NCBI RefSeq assembly: GCF_905404315.1
Contig: NC_066267.1
Coordinates: 9,810,501-9,874,500 of the forward strand
Length of the DNA: 64,000 bases
Direction: 5' to 3'
Source of the DNA: Leptidea sinapis
Taxonomy: Eukaryota > Arthropoda > Insecta > Lepidoptera > Pieridae
The notes under the pieces: generated by a model
Told to the model about the DNA's origin: nothing
What the model saw: the letters and a program-made list of their open reading frames with translations, nothing else
Database searches by the model: none
In this document: positions 11,085-24,834 of the stretch, piece by piece
Numbering within the stretch: position 1 is the first letter of the stretch
Layout: each line of letters opens with the position of its first letter
Position numbers and translations under genes: made by a program

Positions 11085-11690
11085 ACTTATAACTGTCATA
11101 ACCATAATGTTAACAGCAGAAAAAAACATAAACTTATAACGCCTACTGCTCGGCTAATTCGAGTTAGTAAGTCTTTTGTGGGGACATGATTTTAAATTAA
11201 TGTTCAAAACAAATGTATTACGAAATTCAAAAGAATTGTTATAAGCCGTTTGTGTGGTAAGGTTAAATGACTTATTTCCCACCTCGATGAAAAGCTCGCA
11301 TTTAGTACCTGGTAAGAGGGAGAAAAGTGGCCGATTCTCTCCCGGGAAGATGACTTTTGTCCTTCGTACCTAAAAGCAAGCTTTTTCATTCAGGTGGGAA
11401 AAAAATCTTATACGCACCACGTGAGATAAGTAAGACCTTGCCACCGGCGATTGTCAATATTCCGCGGGTGAGTAATATACTATTCAGAATGATACCACTG
11501 ATTGGGAATAGAGCGACCGCCCACAGGCCATTAAATAATAAATCATATTTTTATAAAAAACAGAAGCCCTGTGAGTTTGTTGCACCAGTTCTTCTCAGGT
11601 CTGAGGAATACCTTTTGGAATGGGCCTAAGTTGTGATAAATGTTAAATCAAAATCACTTTATTCATGTGAGTCAAGTAAATAACACTTAT
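11085..11690 (+). pseudogene. LINE-B 3' end interrupted by an inserted foldback element
   Basis: Fragments of the plus-strand C-terminal block (RLIRVSKSFVG, then the equivalents of QNKCITKFKRIVISRLCGK) are followed, after a 200-bp interruption, by NDTTDWE-equivalent bases ATGATACCACTGATTGGGAA, then the 3' UTR with CCTGTGAGTTTGTTGCACCA and an AAATCAAAATCACTTTATTC tail. Confidence 0.75.
11274..11398. mobile_element. 125-bp MITE inside LINE-B
   Basis: Left end TTCCCACCTCGATGAAAAGC and right end, inverted, TTCCCACCTGAATGAAAAAG give imperfect TIRs of about 35 bp (continuing through AGTACC / AGGTACG). The loop contains GAGAGAATCGGCC. It is followed by roughly 75 bases (to about 11475) of unknown origin before LINE-B resumes. 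Confidence 0.65.
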
Positions 11691-12135
11691 CAATGTCAGC
11701 AGTTTTATATTCTTTTTACATTTACCACCACTTTGAAAAAGATCGAAACTTAATGAGAATAAGTGGCAAAAAAGTCTAGACTCGCTAAAAGAGCAATCTT
11801 GCAATGCTCAAAATCTATCTTTTCAACTTAAGTTGGTAGTAAAACGTGTTTTATGCTGAAAATCTTTTATTACTGCTTACTTAATTATACATTAGTCAAA
11901 CATGATCTTACTACTTACTAATTTTTATCAAAGTTGTTCGAGCCGTTTTGTCTTATAAAATATCATACAAACAGAAACACTGTCTTCAATTTTGAAGATC
12001 GTAAAAGGTATTCAACGAAACTTAAATATTATAATAGAATATCCGGACGTCGGTCGTCCGGATATTCTTAGCCTTAGCCTTGCTCGGATTTTTAAGAATG
12101 TACAAAACTTGAATAAAAAAAACTATTAGGACATC
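11691..12135. other. Unique stretch with one perfect hairpin
   Basis: At 12039-12069 gaatatccggacg and cgtccggatattc are perfect inverted repeats around a 5-base loop. Nothing else was recognised. Confidence 0.5.
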
Positions 12136-12428
12136 TTTTTTTTTATGAAAATATGGGACGAGACGAGCAGGACGTTCAGCTAATGGTAATTGATACGTCC
12201 TGCCCATTACAATGCAGTGCCGCTCAGGATTCTTGAAAAGTCCAAAAATTCTGAGTGGCACTACAATTGCGCTCGTCACCTTAAGACATACGATCTTAAG
12301 TCTAACTTGCCCAGTAATTTCACTAGCTACAGCACCCTTCATACCGAAACACAGTAATGTGTACACATTACGGCTTAACGGCAGAAATAGGCGCCGTTGT
12401 GGTACCCATAATCTAGCCGGCATCCTAG
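12136..12428 (-). repeat. SINE-like repeat S1, copy c
   Basis: The T-run at 12136 is the A-tail of a minus copy. It carries GACGAGACGAGCAGGACGTT and ATAATCTAGCCGGCATCCT, and lacks the last bases of the 5' end. Confidence 0.85.
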
Positions 12429-13625
12429 AGTTGTCGACGCACTAAAAAGTAAAGGCAGTTTTTTAGTTATTACAACTGATATAATTCTAAGATAGATTCT
12501 GTAATTAATTTTTGAGATCTTATACAGGTTTTGTCACCTAAAAGGAGGTCCCAACTAATTTGTATCCTTGGGTACCAATAAAGAAATTTGAATTTGAAAG
12601 AAATGCAGCTTTTAAAAAAAAATATGACTGTAAACGGTGGTTTATGAACATTGAGCCTTAGTTGGTTCTGTGCAAGTAAGTCAGCTATGATGTATAATGA
12701 CAATTGATTTAAAAAAAGATATTTAAGATTGTCAATTTACTTATAATTTAACCATTACCCATCACTCCTTCAAATTTGATCTTTTATATTTGCAGTTTGA
12801 GAAATTTACATAATATTTGTACAATATCTGCAAGACGATGCAACATACATACTCAAAAGTATGAAACTTGTGAAAGTTAAATAAAAAAGAGAATAAATTA
12901 TAAGAAAAACTGAAAAAGTTATAAGTACAGTTGATGTGCAACTGTAAATTATTTTCAAAAAACGAAAATTTAGCCATAACAGGATTGACCCGTCAAAAGA
13001 CAAAAAAGGGAATGACCCCGCTCCAAGATACCGCCACAAGCAATGACATTTAAGTTAAGTAGCATAGTAGATAATTTGAATCAATATATTCAAATTATTT
13101 TATTTTTTTCCAAACTTTCAACATTCTTCACACAATGTGAAAAATTTCAGCTTTAACTTTCTGTATTTTGCTATTCTAAACTAGAACCACAAGTGTATTT
13201 AAAACCAGTGATATTTAGAAAAGGTTTATTATTCCAGCTAGAACATATGACTACTTCCCAATTTCACAAATGACACTTCAAACCAAGTTTAAATATAAAA
13301 ATAAAATAATAAAACTCAGTTTTACCTAAACGAGTTCAACTGCCAGTCTTGATGTCTATTAAACACAAAGCGATTTCACCAAAACCTTTTGAGCATGTTG
13401 ACGTAAAATTTACGCGTTAAGTTTGTGTTGATGAAATCAGAATTGAATCTGTAAACTCGGTTACAGGCGTACGAACTATACTATAGTTTAAAGTGTTTAA
13501 CGGCCGTTTTCAATATACTATCTATCCTTAGTTTAACTTAGTAGAGGTAGACAAATCTATCCTTTTACGCTTACTTACATTTCAATAAGCTATTGACATA
13601 AAGCATCGGACTATAACTATATTTA
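12429..13625. other. No gene recognised
   Basis: About 1.2 kb, AT-rich. Minus-strand ORFs near 12762-13039 are low-complexity Phe/Leu/Ser-rich readings of AT-rich DNA without family likeness. Confidence 0.4.
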
Positions 13626-13629
13626 ACAT

Positions 13630-14045
13630 CACTTGGCGTTGCGTAGAGACGCGCGTCGCTTCATTGTGTGTATTCTACCGCATTTATCACGGGGAGTGTT
13701 GCGAAGAGCTGTTCAACCTGATTCCTGTCGCAAAATTCCACCTTCGCACGACACGCCACAAGTTAGGATATCATCCTCACCATCTGGATGTGCGGCGGTC
13801 CTCCACAGTGCGGTTTTCAAGGAGCTTTCTTCCACGTACTACAAAGCTGTGGAATGAGCTTCCTTGTGCGGTGTTTCCGGGACGATACGACATGGGCACC
13901 TTCAAAAAAAGCGCGTACACCTTCCTTAACGGCTGGCAACGCTCTTGTGATTCCTCTGGTGTTGCAAGAGAATGTGGGCGGCGGTGATCACTTAACACCA
14001 GGGGACCCGTACGCTCGTTTGTCCTCCTATTCCATAAAAAAAAAA
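13630..14045 (+). pseudogene. LINE-A C-terminal ORF and 3' UTR, best-preserved copy
   Basis: The frame 13664-13987 is open: MCVFYRIYHGECCEELFNLI, HPHHLDVRRSSTVRFSRSF, TKLWNELPCAVFPGRYDMG, TFKKSAYTFLNGWQRSCDSS. It ends VARECGRR followed by TGA, then TTAACACCAGGGGACCCGTA and an A9 tail. This is the C-terminal end of a jockey/CR1-like non-LTR retrotransposon protein. It is 5'-truncated at 13630 (remains of LALRRD). Confidence 0.9.
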
Positions 14046-14683
14046 CTATGGATAAATAAGATCTTGTCATTAAACGGTGACAGCAATGTATCCGTAACTA
14101 GAGATCCGTTATTGAAATCGGCCGTTGATCGCGTCCTACTTCAATGGTGAAAACTAAGCTTATAAGAAGAGTGTTTCTTTTAGTCAGTTCACCATAAATT
14201 ATTTCACGATTTCTACGATTCTACATTCGGACAACGACACAAATAAAAACATAGCCAAACGAGTGTTAGTCACAATAGCTCATAAAATGTAACCCCACCT
14301 GCCATAGCCATTTATTAAGTAAAATAAATTGCTTTTAAGAACGCCATTACACAGAACAATTTTAACAGTTAGTTTATGATTTTATTTATATTGAAAACTT
14401 GCCAAGTTGAGAGAAAATTTTGTTCATTTATACATACTATTTACCTACATTTTCATGCAATGGAAATTCGCAAATATGTAACTATAAGTTTTGCTCTCTC
14501 GAAGATGTGAAGATAGAATTTGCTTGCTTAAAATAGTGCACAATACTTAAATGTTGTCACCTTAACTATATACAAGTCAACAAATCTCTAATCACAGGGT
14601 TTTCAATACTAGAAAATTCTAAACCATTTAATTTTTAAAATTCTATTATTTTTAGAAGATACAAAATTCAATTGCGATACCTA
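14046..14683. other. No feature recognised
   Basis: AT-rich DNA up to the TIR element. No ORF or match was found. Confidence 0.4.
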
Positions 14684-14691
14684 CTTATACT

Positions 14692-15034
14692 CAAGGACTA
14701 GTAAAAAAATAAGGACTCCGTATCACCTTACATAACAATGTCGCACCAAAACAAGCCAATTAACGGGTAAATACATAGCCCCACGCACACACTTACACTA
14801 CTACAGGCCGATAGGCGGCCATTATGAGATTATTGTCATCGTCTGTGACAGATCAGTTTGCCTCTCAATAAAATATTTTAAAAATGCCCTCGTGCGTTGT
14901 TAGTTATATAAGTATTTGTGGCCATATATGATAATTTAAGGGAGAAAAAAATATGTAACTAGTATACACTAGCATAACGGTGCTTCATTTGTTAATATCA
15001 CGTCGTGGAATCCTTCTTATTTTACTCGTCGCTG
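14692..15034. mobile_element. 343-bp MITE M2, copy 1
   Basis: Terminal inverted repeats: left CAAGGACTAGTAAAAAAATA then AGGACTCCGTATCACC; right, inverted, CAGCGACGAGTAAAATAAGA then AGGATTCCACG. An 8-bp direct repeat CTTATACT flanks it (14684-14691, 15035-15042), which fits hAT- or P-type integration. A homologous copy is at 50756-51120. There is no ORF, so it must be mobilised in trans. Confidence 0.85.
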
Positions 15035-15186
15035 CTTATACTTAGTTTTTTTTAAATCTTCAGGTAAACTTATAAAAAAAGTATACAATTTGGATTTTTT
15101 TTAAATAATGTTATGGAAATTATTGTGTTGTGACATTCATTATGACATTAACTCCCATAGGGAGTAATGCTTAGGAGGTTTCATTT

Positions 15187-15214
15187 AACGGACGAAGTCG
15201 CGGGTAACAGCTAG
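15187..15214 (+). mobile_element. Helitron 3' terminus
   Basis: GGACGAAGTCGCGGGTAACA followed by GCTAG and T is the terminal hairpin plus CTAG of a common lepidopteran Helitron. The matching 5' end is not recognisable upstream, so this is a remnant. Confidence 0.65.
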
Positions 15215-18180
<2,966 letters not shown>

Positions 18181-18309
18181 TCCAAATGGAAGATAGCAAC
18201 GATTTTGTGACGTCATAATTCTTTAGATAGAGCTTCGGCTGAAGAGTGGAATAAACATACCTAGATTTATGTACGATACGGTATAGACGGTTCGGTACGT
18301 GCATGGCTG
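18181..18309 (+). repeat. Diverged S3-like block
   Basis: GAGCTTCGGCTGAAGAGTGG, then AAACATACCTAGATTTATGT and ACGATACGGTATAGACGGTT parallel the S3 sequence before its tRNA-like head at 20.7 kb. Related blocks occur at 19180-19260 and 19600-19670. Strongly diverged, so only tentative. Confidence 0.4.
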
Positions 18310-19165
18310 GAGATCTCCTGGGACTCCTCTTAATATGGGGATGCTACAAGGGTCTATTCTTGGACCGTTCTTCTTCCTTATCTATACAAATGATATTCCT
18401 AAACTAAGTTACGTATGGCGAAGTAAACGATATTCTACCTAATGTTAAATATCAACAAAATGAAACATATAAGATTTACCGTACCAAATGTCAAAAATGT
18501 AGGTGCGAGTTTTTTGTTAAACGGAGAGTTGATAAAACCAGTGGAATCTGCTATGTTTCCTAGCATTACTCTGGATTCCAAATTACAATTCAATATGAGG
18601 GAAATTGAAGAATTGGCTAATAAACTTATTCTGAATCAAATGCAGCCTAAAATATTAGAACAATTAACTGATATAGATACGGCGCGACTAGTTTTCTTTA
18701 TTTATTTTCATAATATTATGTCATGATATGATATACTGCAGAAGAGGGCTATTTGTGTCATTAATAACCTAGGTCCTAAAGAATAATTGAGAGCAAAATT
18801 CAATGAAATAATCATCTTATATATTGCCTCTGAATATATTCTTGATAATGTTATGTCATAATTATAATGTTAACACCAAGAACCAACCTAAATTTATAAT
18901 GCACAGTACTCGGCTAAGTAGAGTTAGTAAGTTTTTTTTGGGCCATATAAAGATGCTTTTACAGCAAGATCCTAGAAGATGTTCAAAACAAATATATTAC
19001 GAAATTCAAAAGAATTGTTAAAAAACGTTTGTTTGGTAAATATTGGTTATTATAACATAAATGACTTTCTCTCACGTCTGAGGCATACTTTTTGAAATGG
19101 GTGGTTGTTTTTGACTTTCAATAAGTCCTATTATATTCTATTTTGAATAGAAATAGATGAATTTG
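18310..19165 (+). pseudogene. LINE-B reverse transcriptase remnant and 3' end
   Basis: Plus-strand readings, in shifting frames: MLQGSILGPFFFLIYTNDIP (reverse-transcriptase motif of the LPQGSxLGPLLFxxYxNDLP type), then LNINKMKHIRFTVPNV, LLNGELIKPVESAMFPSITL and DSKLQF (palm/thumb), followed by NVNTKNQPKF, TRLSRVSKFFLG and the 3' UTR. The YxDD segment has been lost by deletion between NDIP and the NINKMK block. This is the longest LINE-B copy here and links the family to CR1/jockey-type elements. Confidence 0.85.
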
Positions 19166-19689
19166 AATAAGGTTCGGCTGGAGAGTGGAATAAGCGTACA
19201 ATGCCAAGATCTACGTACGATGCGGCATGGGACAGTTAGGCTAGCGATACATCCTATGGGTGAACTAGCAAAGGCGTATTCTGTACGAAGCGTTGGTGTC
19301 GCAATGGGTTGAATCGTTGACTCTCACTAGGGAGCCCCAGTTCGATACTATGTGTTTTCTCTTCTCTGTGTCTCGGTGATTTCTGTTTTTGAATTACATT
19401 ATTTACATGGTCGGAAATTCTCGAGGTCACGGTGGTGACCCATACGATTTCGTATATTTGATATCACAACAAGGTTTAATTCCAAAAGTGACGAAAAACA
19501 AAAAAAAAAATTGTAAATATTTGAAGAGATGATGTTAGAGATATCAACTCAATATATACTTATTGAGTCTGATCAAGCTGTCAACTAAAAAGTAGATCCT
19601 GTAGATAGAGCCTCATCTAAAGGAGTCGAACAAACATCCCAAGATCTACGTATGATGCGTCATAACACAATATAACTTAGTATACCTGT

Positions 19690-19900
19690 TAGTTGAAATG
19701 TTGTGTAGTGACGTCACTGTGCGTCTTCTACAGTATTGTGTTGCGTGATTGTATTATATTACTAAAAAGTTTTTTATATAATGTCCAGTCCTTGCATGAT
19801 TCTACAGGTAGAACTTCAGATAACATTCATCTTACAGAAAACCTGTCAAGCGCAATTTTACCAGTGCCCAGCTGACTTTAGCATAACATAACCAAGCGTC
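19690..19900 (+). pseudogene. Highly degraded LINE-A fragment
   Basis: VTSLCVFYSIVLRDC, followed by a shortened LFNLIP-like stretch, aligns with VASLCVFYRIYHGEC of LINE-A. It is diverged, with many substitutions, and the downstream block is barely recognisable. Confidence 0.5.
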
Positions 19901-20435
19901 ACAGTCCAGTCTTGCTCAAAATATATCAAATAAAGTGATCACCTTATTCAAACAAGTTTCCATTTCAAAAAGGAAAATTTAACTAACGCATTTTTTTCTG
20001 AAAATATAGTTGATAACGTTAGCCTGAATGATAATTTTAAAATAGCATAAATGTGAAGTGAGTAAAAGATAAAAGAACATCGTTTTAAGTTTGGGAAACA
20101 GTATATAAATTTTATCTCTAAAATACTCAAACATTGTGAAGCAAGTAAGCCCCTCACTAGAGATCGCAGTAAAAGTACTTTGTGGAAAGTCTCTGAGCTT
20201 GGCATCACTATTAGCATAAGACCTCGCATTTCGTGCACTTGGAGAGGACTCCGGAACATTCTGGTACAACGTATTGGCATTCACATTGCGATAAAATCTA
20301 CATTTTATATAGTTTTCCTTGAAATATTCGATCTCAATGCGCTGAATGTAAAAATAATTCAAAGCAATATCTGTTTGGGTAAAAACACAAAATTCATTTA
20401 AAAATCTGTATAGCTAAACGACTTATGAGGATTCA
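19901..20435. other. No gene recognised
   Basis: ORFs on both strands (about 110-127 codons) overlap each other here but have no family likeness and no splice context. Regarded as chance openings. Confidence 0.4.
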
Positions 20436-20660
20436 TTTAAACAATTTGTTATATTTTTCAAGTGATAACCCTCACTTCTGGGATTAAAAGGCATAAAAGG
20501 CATTTATTTTCTCACATTTGATTCCTTTAGAATTCCTTTTGATGTCATTATTAATACCCATGATTAATACACAAATAAAATTTTGTTTTCAAATTTTATT
20601 TGTGAATTAATCCCAGAAGTGAAGGTTATAACTTTTAAAACATAACAAATTGTTTAGCAA
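20436..20660. repeat. Palindromic S3-related element, split by a LINE-G end
   Basis: The left arm (AACAATTTGTTATATTTTTC then GTGATAACCCTCACTTCTGG) is the inverse of the right arm (CCCAGAAGTGAAGGTTATAA then AAACATAACAAATTGTT), around an apex ACAAATAAAATTTTGTTTTC. Bases 20487-20560 are a foreign LINE-G 3' segment (AAAAGGCATAAAAGGCATTT). Confidence 0.7.
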
Positions 20661-20870
20661 GAGCGACATCTCAAGTCAATTTCCTAATATTCAAATATTG
20701 AAGCCACAACCTTAGAGTTGAACAAATTGTACAAGATTTTATGACGATACGTCACTCGAACGGTTAGCTCAGTTGGGGCAGCACGGAACGCGAGAGGTCG
20801 TGAGTTCGGGTCCCGCATCGTTTATAAAATTTTGTTTTCAAATTTTATTTGAGGATTCATTTCATCATTC
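20661..20870 (+). repeat. tRNA-headed S3 element, plus
   Basis: GCGACATCTCAAGTCAATTT and AACCTTAGAGTTGAACAAAT lead into GGTTAGCTCAGTTGGGGCAG (A-box-like), GAGTTCGGGTCCCGC (B-box-like) and the tail TTTATAAAATTTTGTTTTCA. It is like a tRNA lacking a matched acceptor stem, so a SINE head and not a tRNA gene. Confidence 0.7.
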
Positions 20871-21169
20871 ATTTCACAAAGTTTATAATTCCTTTCATAT
20901 AGATAAGCTTGTAGCATTGAGCAGTCGACCGCAGTTGTATAGTGATTATAGTATTTATTTTGTTTAAAAATTTGTAGATTTTGTTATTTTCTTCAAATAA
21001 TGCTGCCTTAGTTTTCGTAGAACAAAATTTGTGTTTAAAGTTTTTAAAAAATATAACAATTTTCGTATATCGTCTTATAGAGTCCTCTTCAATATTCAAA
21101 AGTTAACAATAATGAACAAAGTAATCTACAAATTTATAAACAATACTATAAGTTATCACCTTCATCAGC

Positions 21170-21395
21170 TGTACAACGGCCTCCCCCAAAGATATCCATG
21201 ACGATCAGTCCTGCGTTGCCCTCATCTTACCTATTCCAGTGATCTTCACCAGATAATCGGTCTATCTTGTGGGGGGCCTTCGAACTCTGTATCTTCTAGG
21301 ACGTGGTCACCATCCGTTTGTCGAGCTATGTGCCCTGCCCACTTTAGTTTCGCAACCATCCGCTCTGGTACACCTACGGTTCTCTTTATTTACAA
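21170..21395 (-). pseudogene. RTE-type LINE 3' end, minus, degraded
   Basis: The minus strand contains remnants of the WAGHIARxTDG, RPPTRWTDDxxK and AxQDRxxWxSLGEAxVQQ blocks, all with stops or shifts. It corresponds to the plus copy at 36.2 kb. Confidence 0.7.
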
Positions 21396-21486
21396 TTCGA
21401 TCTCGCAGGGAATTGCAGTTTGAGCGACCAAGAGCTTTCTCATAGGGTTCATAGTTAGAAACTACCTTAAACAGCTTTGGGTCTCA

Positions 21487-21770
21487 TACAAATTATTTAA
21501 GTTTTCTTTAGTGTTAATTCCGCCAATATTTGTCTTTAAAACAATTCGACACGTGTTTCGCCTCTACACGAGGCATCCAAAATCTGGCACGAGACTCATT
21601 GAGTCTTGAGAGATTTTGGCGAGACAACACGTCCTGAGGATGCCTCGTGTAGAGGCGAAACACGTGTCGAATTGTTTTAAAGACAAATATTGGCGGAATT
21701 AACACTAAAGAAAACTTAAATAATTTGTATAATTATGGATTTCCGCAAAGTAACGCCTTATTCAATAAAA
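21487..21770 (+). mobile_element. Hairpin retroposon with hammerhead-like core, copy A
   Basis: A 284-bp element with inverted arms of about 90 bp, a right-hand tail (GGATTTCCGCAAAGTAACGC then TTCAATAAAA) and a perfect 14-bp target duplication AGCTTTGGGTCTCA (21473-21486, 21771-21784). The right arm at 21626-21676 folds as a type I hammerhead: core CTGAGGA (21634-21640), stem II GCCTC/GAGGC, GAAA, GTC triplet ending 21668. The left arm carries most of its antisense. No ORF. Confidence 0.85.
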
Positions 21771-21944
21771 AGCTTTGGGTCTCAATCAATAACAGAATAT
21801 TTTAAATCGCAGTATTTTGCGAACAATACCGATATAATATATTCCAAATTTTACCAAAAATAATGAGAAGCAATCGGTAATAACTATCTATCATAAAGAA
21901 TATTTGATTAACTAATGTACATATAAATTGATTATATAAGCAAA

Positions 21945-22125
21945 AAAAAAGAATGCTGGGAGAGTTTCTTGCGCCGCTTCTTCTCTCTCAGAGCGCCATT
22001 TGTTTCCGAAGCGGTAGTAGTATCTAGTAGTATAAGAAATGACATCAAAAAGAATTATAAAGGAATCAATTTTGAGAATATAAATGCCTTTTATGCCTTT
22101 ATGCCTTTTGTATATATTATATATT
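21945..22125 (+). repeat. LINE-G 3' UTR, plus
   Basis: GAATGCTGGGAGAGTTTCTT, GCGCCGCTTCTTCTC and a tail of three ATGCCTTTT-like units. It is the reverse of the copies at 1482 and 27782. 5'-truncated and non-coding. Confidence 0.7.
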
Positions 22126-22679
22126 ACATCAACTCACAGTCAACATGATGAATGAAACTAAATCTCTGAAATACTGAAAACCTTAATTAAAACAAAATGA
22201 TGAAGTCAAAATCAAAAAAAGAATTATTTAAAAAAAACCGGGATATGTCTACTGCATTTTAACTAATTTCGGGAATATTTGTGTTAAAAAGCCGTCAAAA
22301 ACTATCACGCAATAATATTTTAAGCTGTAGAAAAATTTAAGTATATTTAAGCTAATGAAAAGTTTGCGTGATAGCACTAGCCCTGCCTGTGCGTTAATAA
22401 GTAGTTTTATAACACGCAATTTCACTAACCATCTTCAAATAAGGAACAGGTTCGAAATTATTCAGAATTTTTTATGTTACCAGATTTTCCGCTGCTTGCG
22501 TTGTATATTGTAATATAATTTTAAGATGTATTGAATTTCTTCTGTCATTTTGACAGAAAGATAAATGAAATATAGCTGGAAACATTTTGCTGAATTGTTT
22601 GTCTTCTTTGAAATTTAACCTTTTTAATGTTAAATTATTAAAACTTTCGTGAGACATTATAAACTTTATTTGTCTAAAA
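22126..22679. other. No gene recognised
   Basis: AT-rich. The minus-strand ORF at 22472-22702 has no recognisable features. Confidence 0.4.
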
Positions 22680-22830
22680 CGCAAATAAAATTTGAAAAAC
22701 AAAATTTTGTAAGTTTTTGTAAAATTTTGTAAATAAAATCTTGTAAGCTTTGTTCAACTCTCAGGTTGTGGCTTCGTGAGAGTTGAAGTGAGGGTTATCA
22801 CTTTAAAAACATAACAAATTGTTTTGAATA
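22680..22830 (+). repeat. Partial S3/foldback copy
   Basis: It contains AAATAAAATTTGAAAAACAA, TCAACTCTCAGGTTGTGGCT and GTGAGGGTTATCACTTTAAA, then AACATAACAAATTGTTTT. The tRNA-like head is missing. Confidence 0.55.
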
Positions 22831-22984
22831 AAACGACTTTACTTACAGTTTGTTAGAGTCTAGTTTCAGATTACTAAACATGAATTTTTTTTAAAGTAAA
22901 CCTGTCAGGAATTATAATAATACCTAATCAAAAATACTGCTTACACACACAGCAAAATAGATATGTCAAATCATTTTAATCTTA

Positions 22985-23251
22985 CAATTGGACAGAGTTC
23001 CTGAATAACGTTCCAAGCCACAGTGTGATGTTCACACTTTGAGGAATTCGTGTTTAAAGTTTAATAAAATATATTAATGTATTCCAAACATGAGGGTTGG
23101 GCTACTAAGTCATGATGTCATAATATAAAGAGTGACAGTGGGGCTGCCATTTTTTATCAGTCCGTTAATACGAATCACGTGACCAGTTTTGTGTTCTTAA
23201 CACAAATTCGACATGATTGTGGCTTGGAACGTCGGGAATTACGTACAATTG
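22985..23251. mobile_element. 267-bp TIR element T, copy 1
   Basis: The left end CAATTGGACAGAGTTCCTGA then ACGTTCCAAGCCACA is the inverse of the right end (TGTGGCTTGGAACGTCGGGA then ATTACGTACAATTG). TIRs are about 37 bp and imperfect. A second copy, split by an insertion, is at 27711-28205. No ORF. Confidence 0.75.
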
Positions 23252-23431
23252 ATGTTCGTGACACATTGCTGTTTCTTTAAAAGAGGCGTTTATTTTATGT
23301 AACGTTAACCATTAGGTTATGAACCATTACCATTACTTCCCTAATTTAAGGGCTTTTACGAGGGTCAAATCATATATTAGATATGTACAACAAGTTTCTG
23401 AGGCTAATTTGGCTCTACGCGTCACACACTC

Positions 23432-23749
23432 TAGGGGTAGGGCAGACTCCTTTGCACAGGATGCCGACTAGATTATGGGTACCACAACGATGCCTATTTC
23501 TGCCGTGAAGCAGTAATGTGTAAGCATTAATGTGTTTCGGTTTGAAGGGCGCCGTAGCTAGTGAAATTTCTAGGCAAATAAGACGTAACATCTTATGTCT
23601 CAAGGTGAGGAGCGCAGTTGTAGTGCCACTCAGAATTTTTGGGGGTTTTAAAAGAATCCATAGCGGCACTCCATTGTAATGGGCAAGGCGTATCAATTAC
23701 CATCAGCTGAACGTCCTGCTCGTCTCGTCCCTTATTTTCATAAAAAAAG
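23432..23749 (+). repeat. SINE-like repeat S1, copy d
   Basis: Runs from a degraded GGGTAGGGCAGACTCCTTTG to CGTCTCGTCCCTTATTTTCA and an A7 tail. It is near full length. Confidence 0.85.
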
Positions 23750-24021
23750 ACTTGGAGCTTCTGTCACAGTATAGAGATAAAATTGGTCATTGTAATAAAT
23801 TAGAAATATAAACCTTACCAATTGAATTTTGGGATGTGAATTTCTAAAGTAAATCCGTATTTGCTGAACAATCAATAAATTTGATATGAAATCAACAAAT
23901 GATCATATTATCGAACATTAAACTTTTAATGGTCGATAAATTATTTAATGTGCATTCACACATGTAATCAATATACTTACTGAAACTTTTTTTTCCAATT
24001 AAGTAGTTCTAAAACACGTAC
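23750..24021. other. No feature recognised
   Basis: A 270-bp AT-rich spacer between two inverted S1 copies. Confidence 0.4.
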
Positions 24022-24324
24022 ATTTTTTTATGACAATAAGGGATAAGACGAGCAGGACGTACAGCTGACGGTAGTTGTAAGGCCCTGCCCATTACAATGC
24101 ACTACCGCTCAGGATTCTTGAAATACCCAAAAATTCTGAGGGGCACTACAACTGCGCTAGTGACCTTAAGACATAAGTTGTCAAGTCTAATTTGCCCAGT
24201 AATTTCACTAGCAACGGCGCCCTTCATACTGATATACAGTAATGCTCACACATTGCAGAAATAGGCGCCATAGTGGTACCGATAATCTAGCCGGGTTTCT
24301 ATGCAAAGTACCCTCCCACTGGTA
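24022..24324 (-). repeat. SINE-like repeat S1, copy e
   Basis: Minus copy with T-run at 24022 and CTCCCACTGGTA at the right. With copy d it forms a second widely spaced inverted pair. Confidence 0.85.
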
Positions 24325-24834
24325 GTTATTAGTCGTACATATATCGCGGGCAATGTTATTTTATCATTACGTTTGTTTAATAAACTCTATTAATACCCAC
24401 TTAGGCATTACATAGTCGAGACCCTCGCTGGAACTAAATTGTTTTCGCTTTAACTTCTCATTTCGATAGCACAGTTCTGTCGGTACGTTTAGGTGACGCA
24501 GCAAAACTCAAACGATGATGAATGAGCTGATATTAAGAGTGGAAAGAGCTTAGTTTCTCATGATTATTATTAAGTGCTGAGTCATAGATCCTAAAAGAAT
24601 GAGAAGCTATTGTTAAAGGTTTATTTTTATACTGCTATTGCAAAATAAGATTCTTTTTAAACTAAATACAAACCTTGTTCGTGGTGAAAAATTACAAAAA
24701 CAGACAATAAATTTCAATATGTCGCAGAGATTTGACTTTGAATTTGATAGTATAAGATGTAAAAGTGAGTGTTTGTTCTTTTGAACAGTGTTGCTAACGT
24801 AATTGGTCGGTTAATATAAACATTTATAAATGCG
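24325..24834. other. No feature recognised
   Basis: About 500 bp, AT-rich, no ORFs. Confidence 0.4.

Noticed and set aside
12762..13039. Phe-rich minus ORFs resembling membrane segments
   Set aside because: Low-complexity AT-rich DNA gives such readings by chance; no start context or neighbours support a gene.
19948..20401. Overlapping ORFs of 73-127 codons on both strands
   Set aside because: They overlap one another in different frames, lack family motifs and splice context, and have AT-driven composition.
20757..20822. Possible tRNA gene with GGTTAGCTCAGTTGG
   Set aside because: No acceptor stem, and the flanks are those of the S3 repeat family.
21487..21770. Hairpin elements as CRISPR-like or attachment-site repeats
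   Set aside because: Eukaryotic context, dispersed rather than arrayed, and each copy has its own target duplication.
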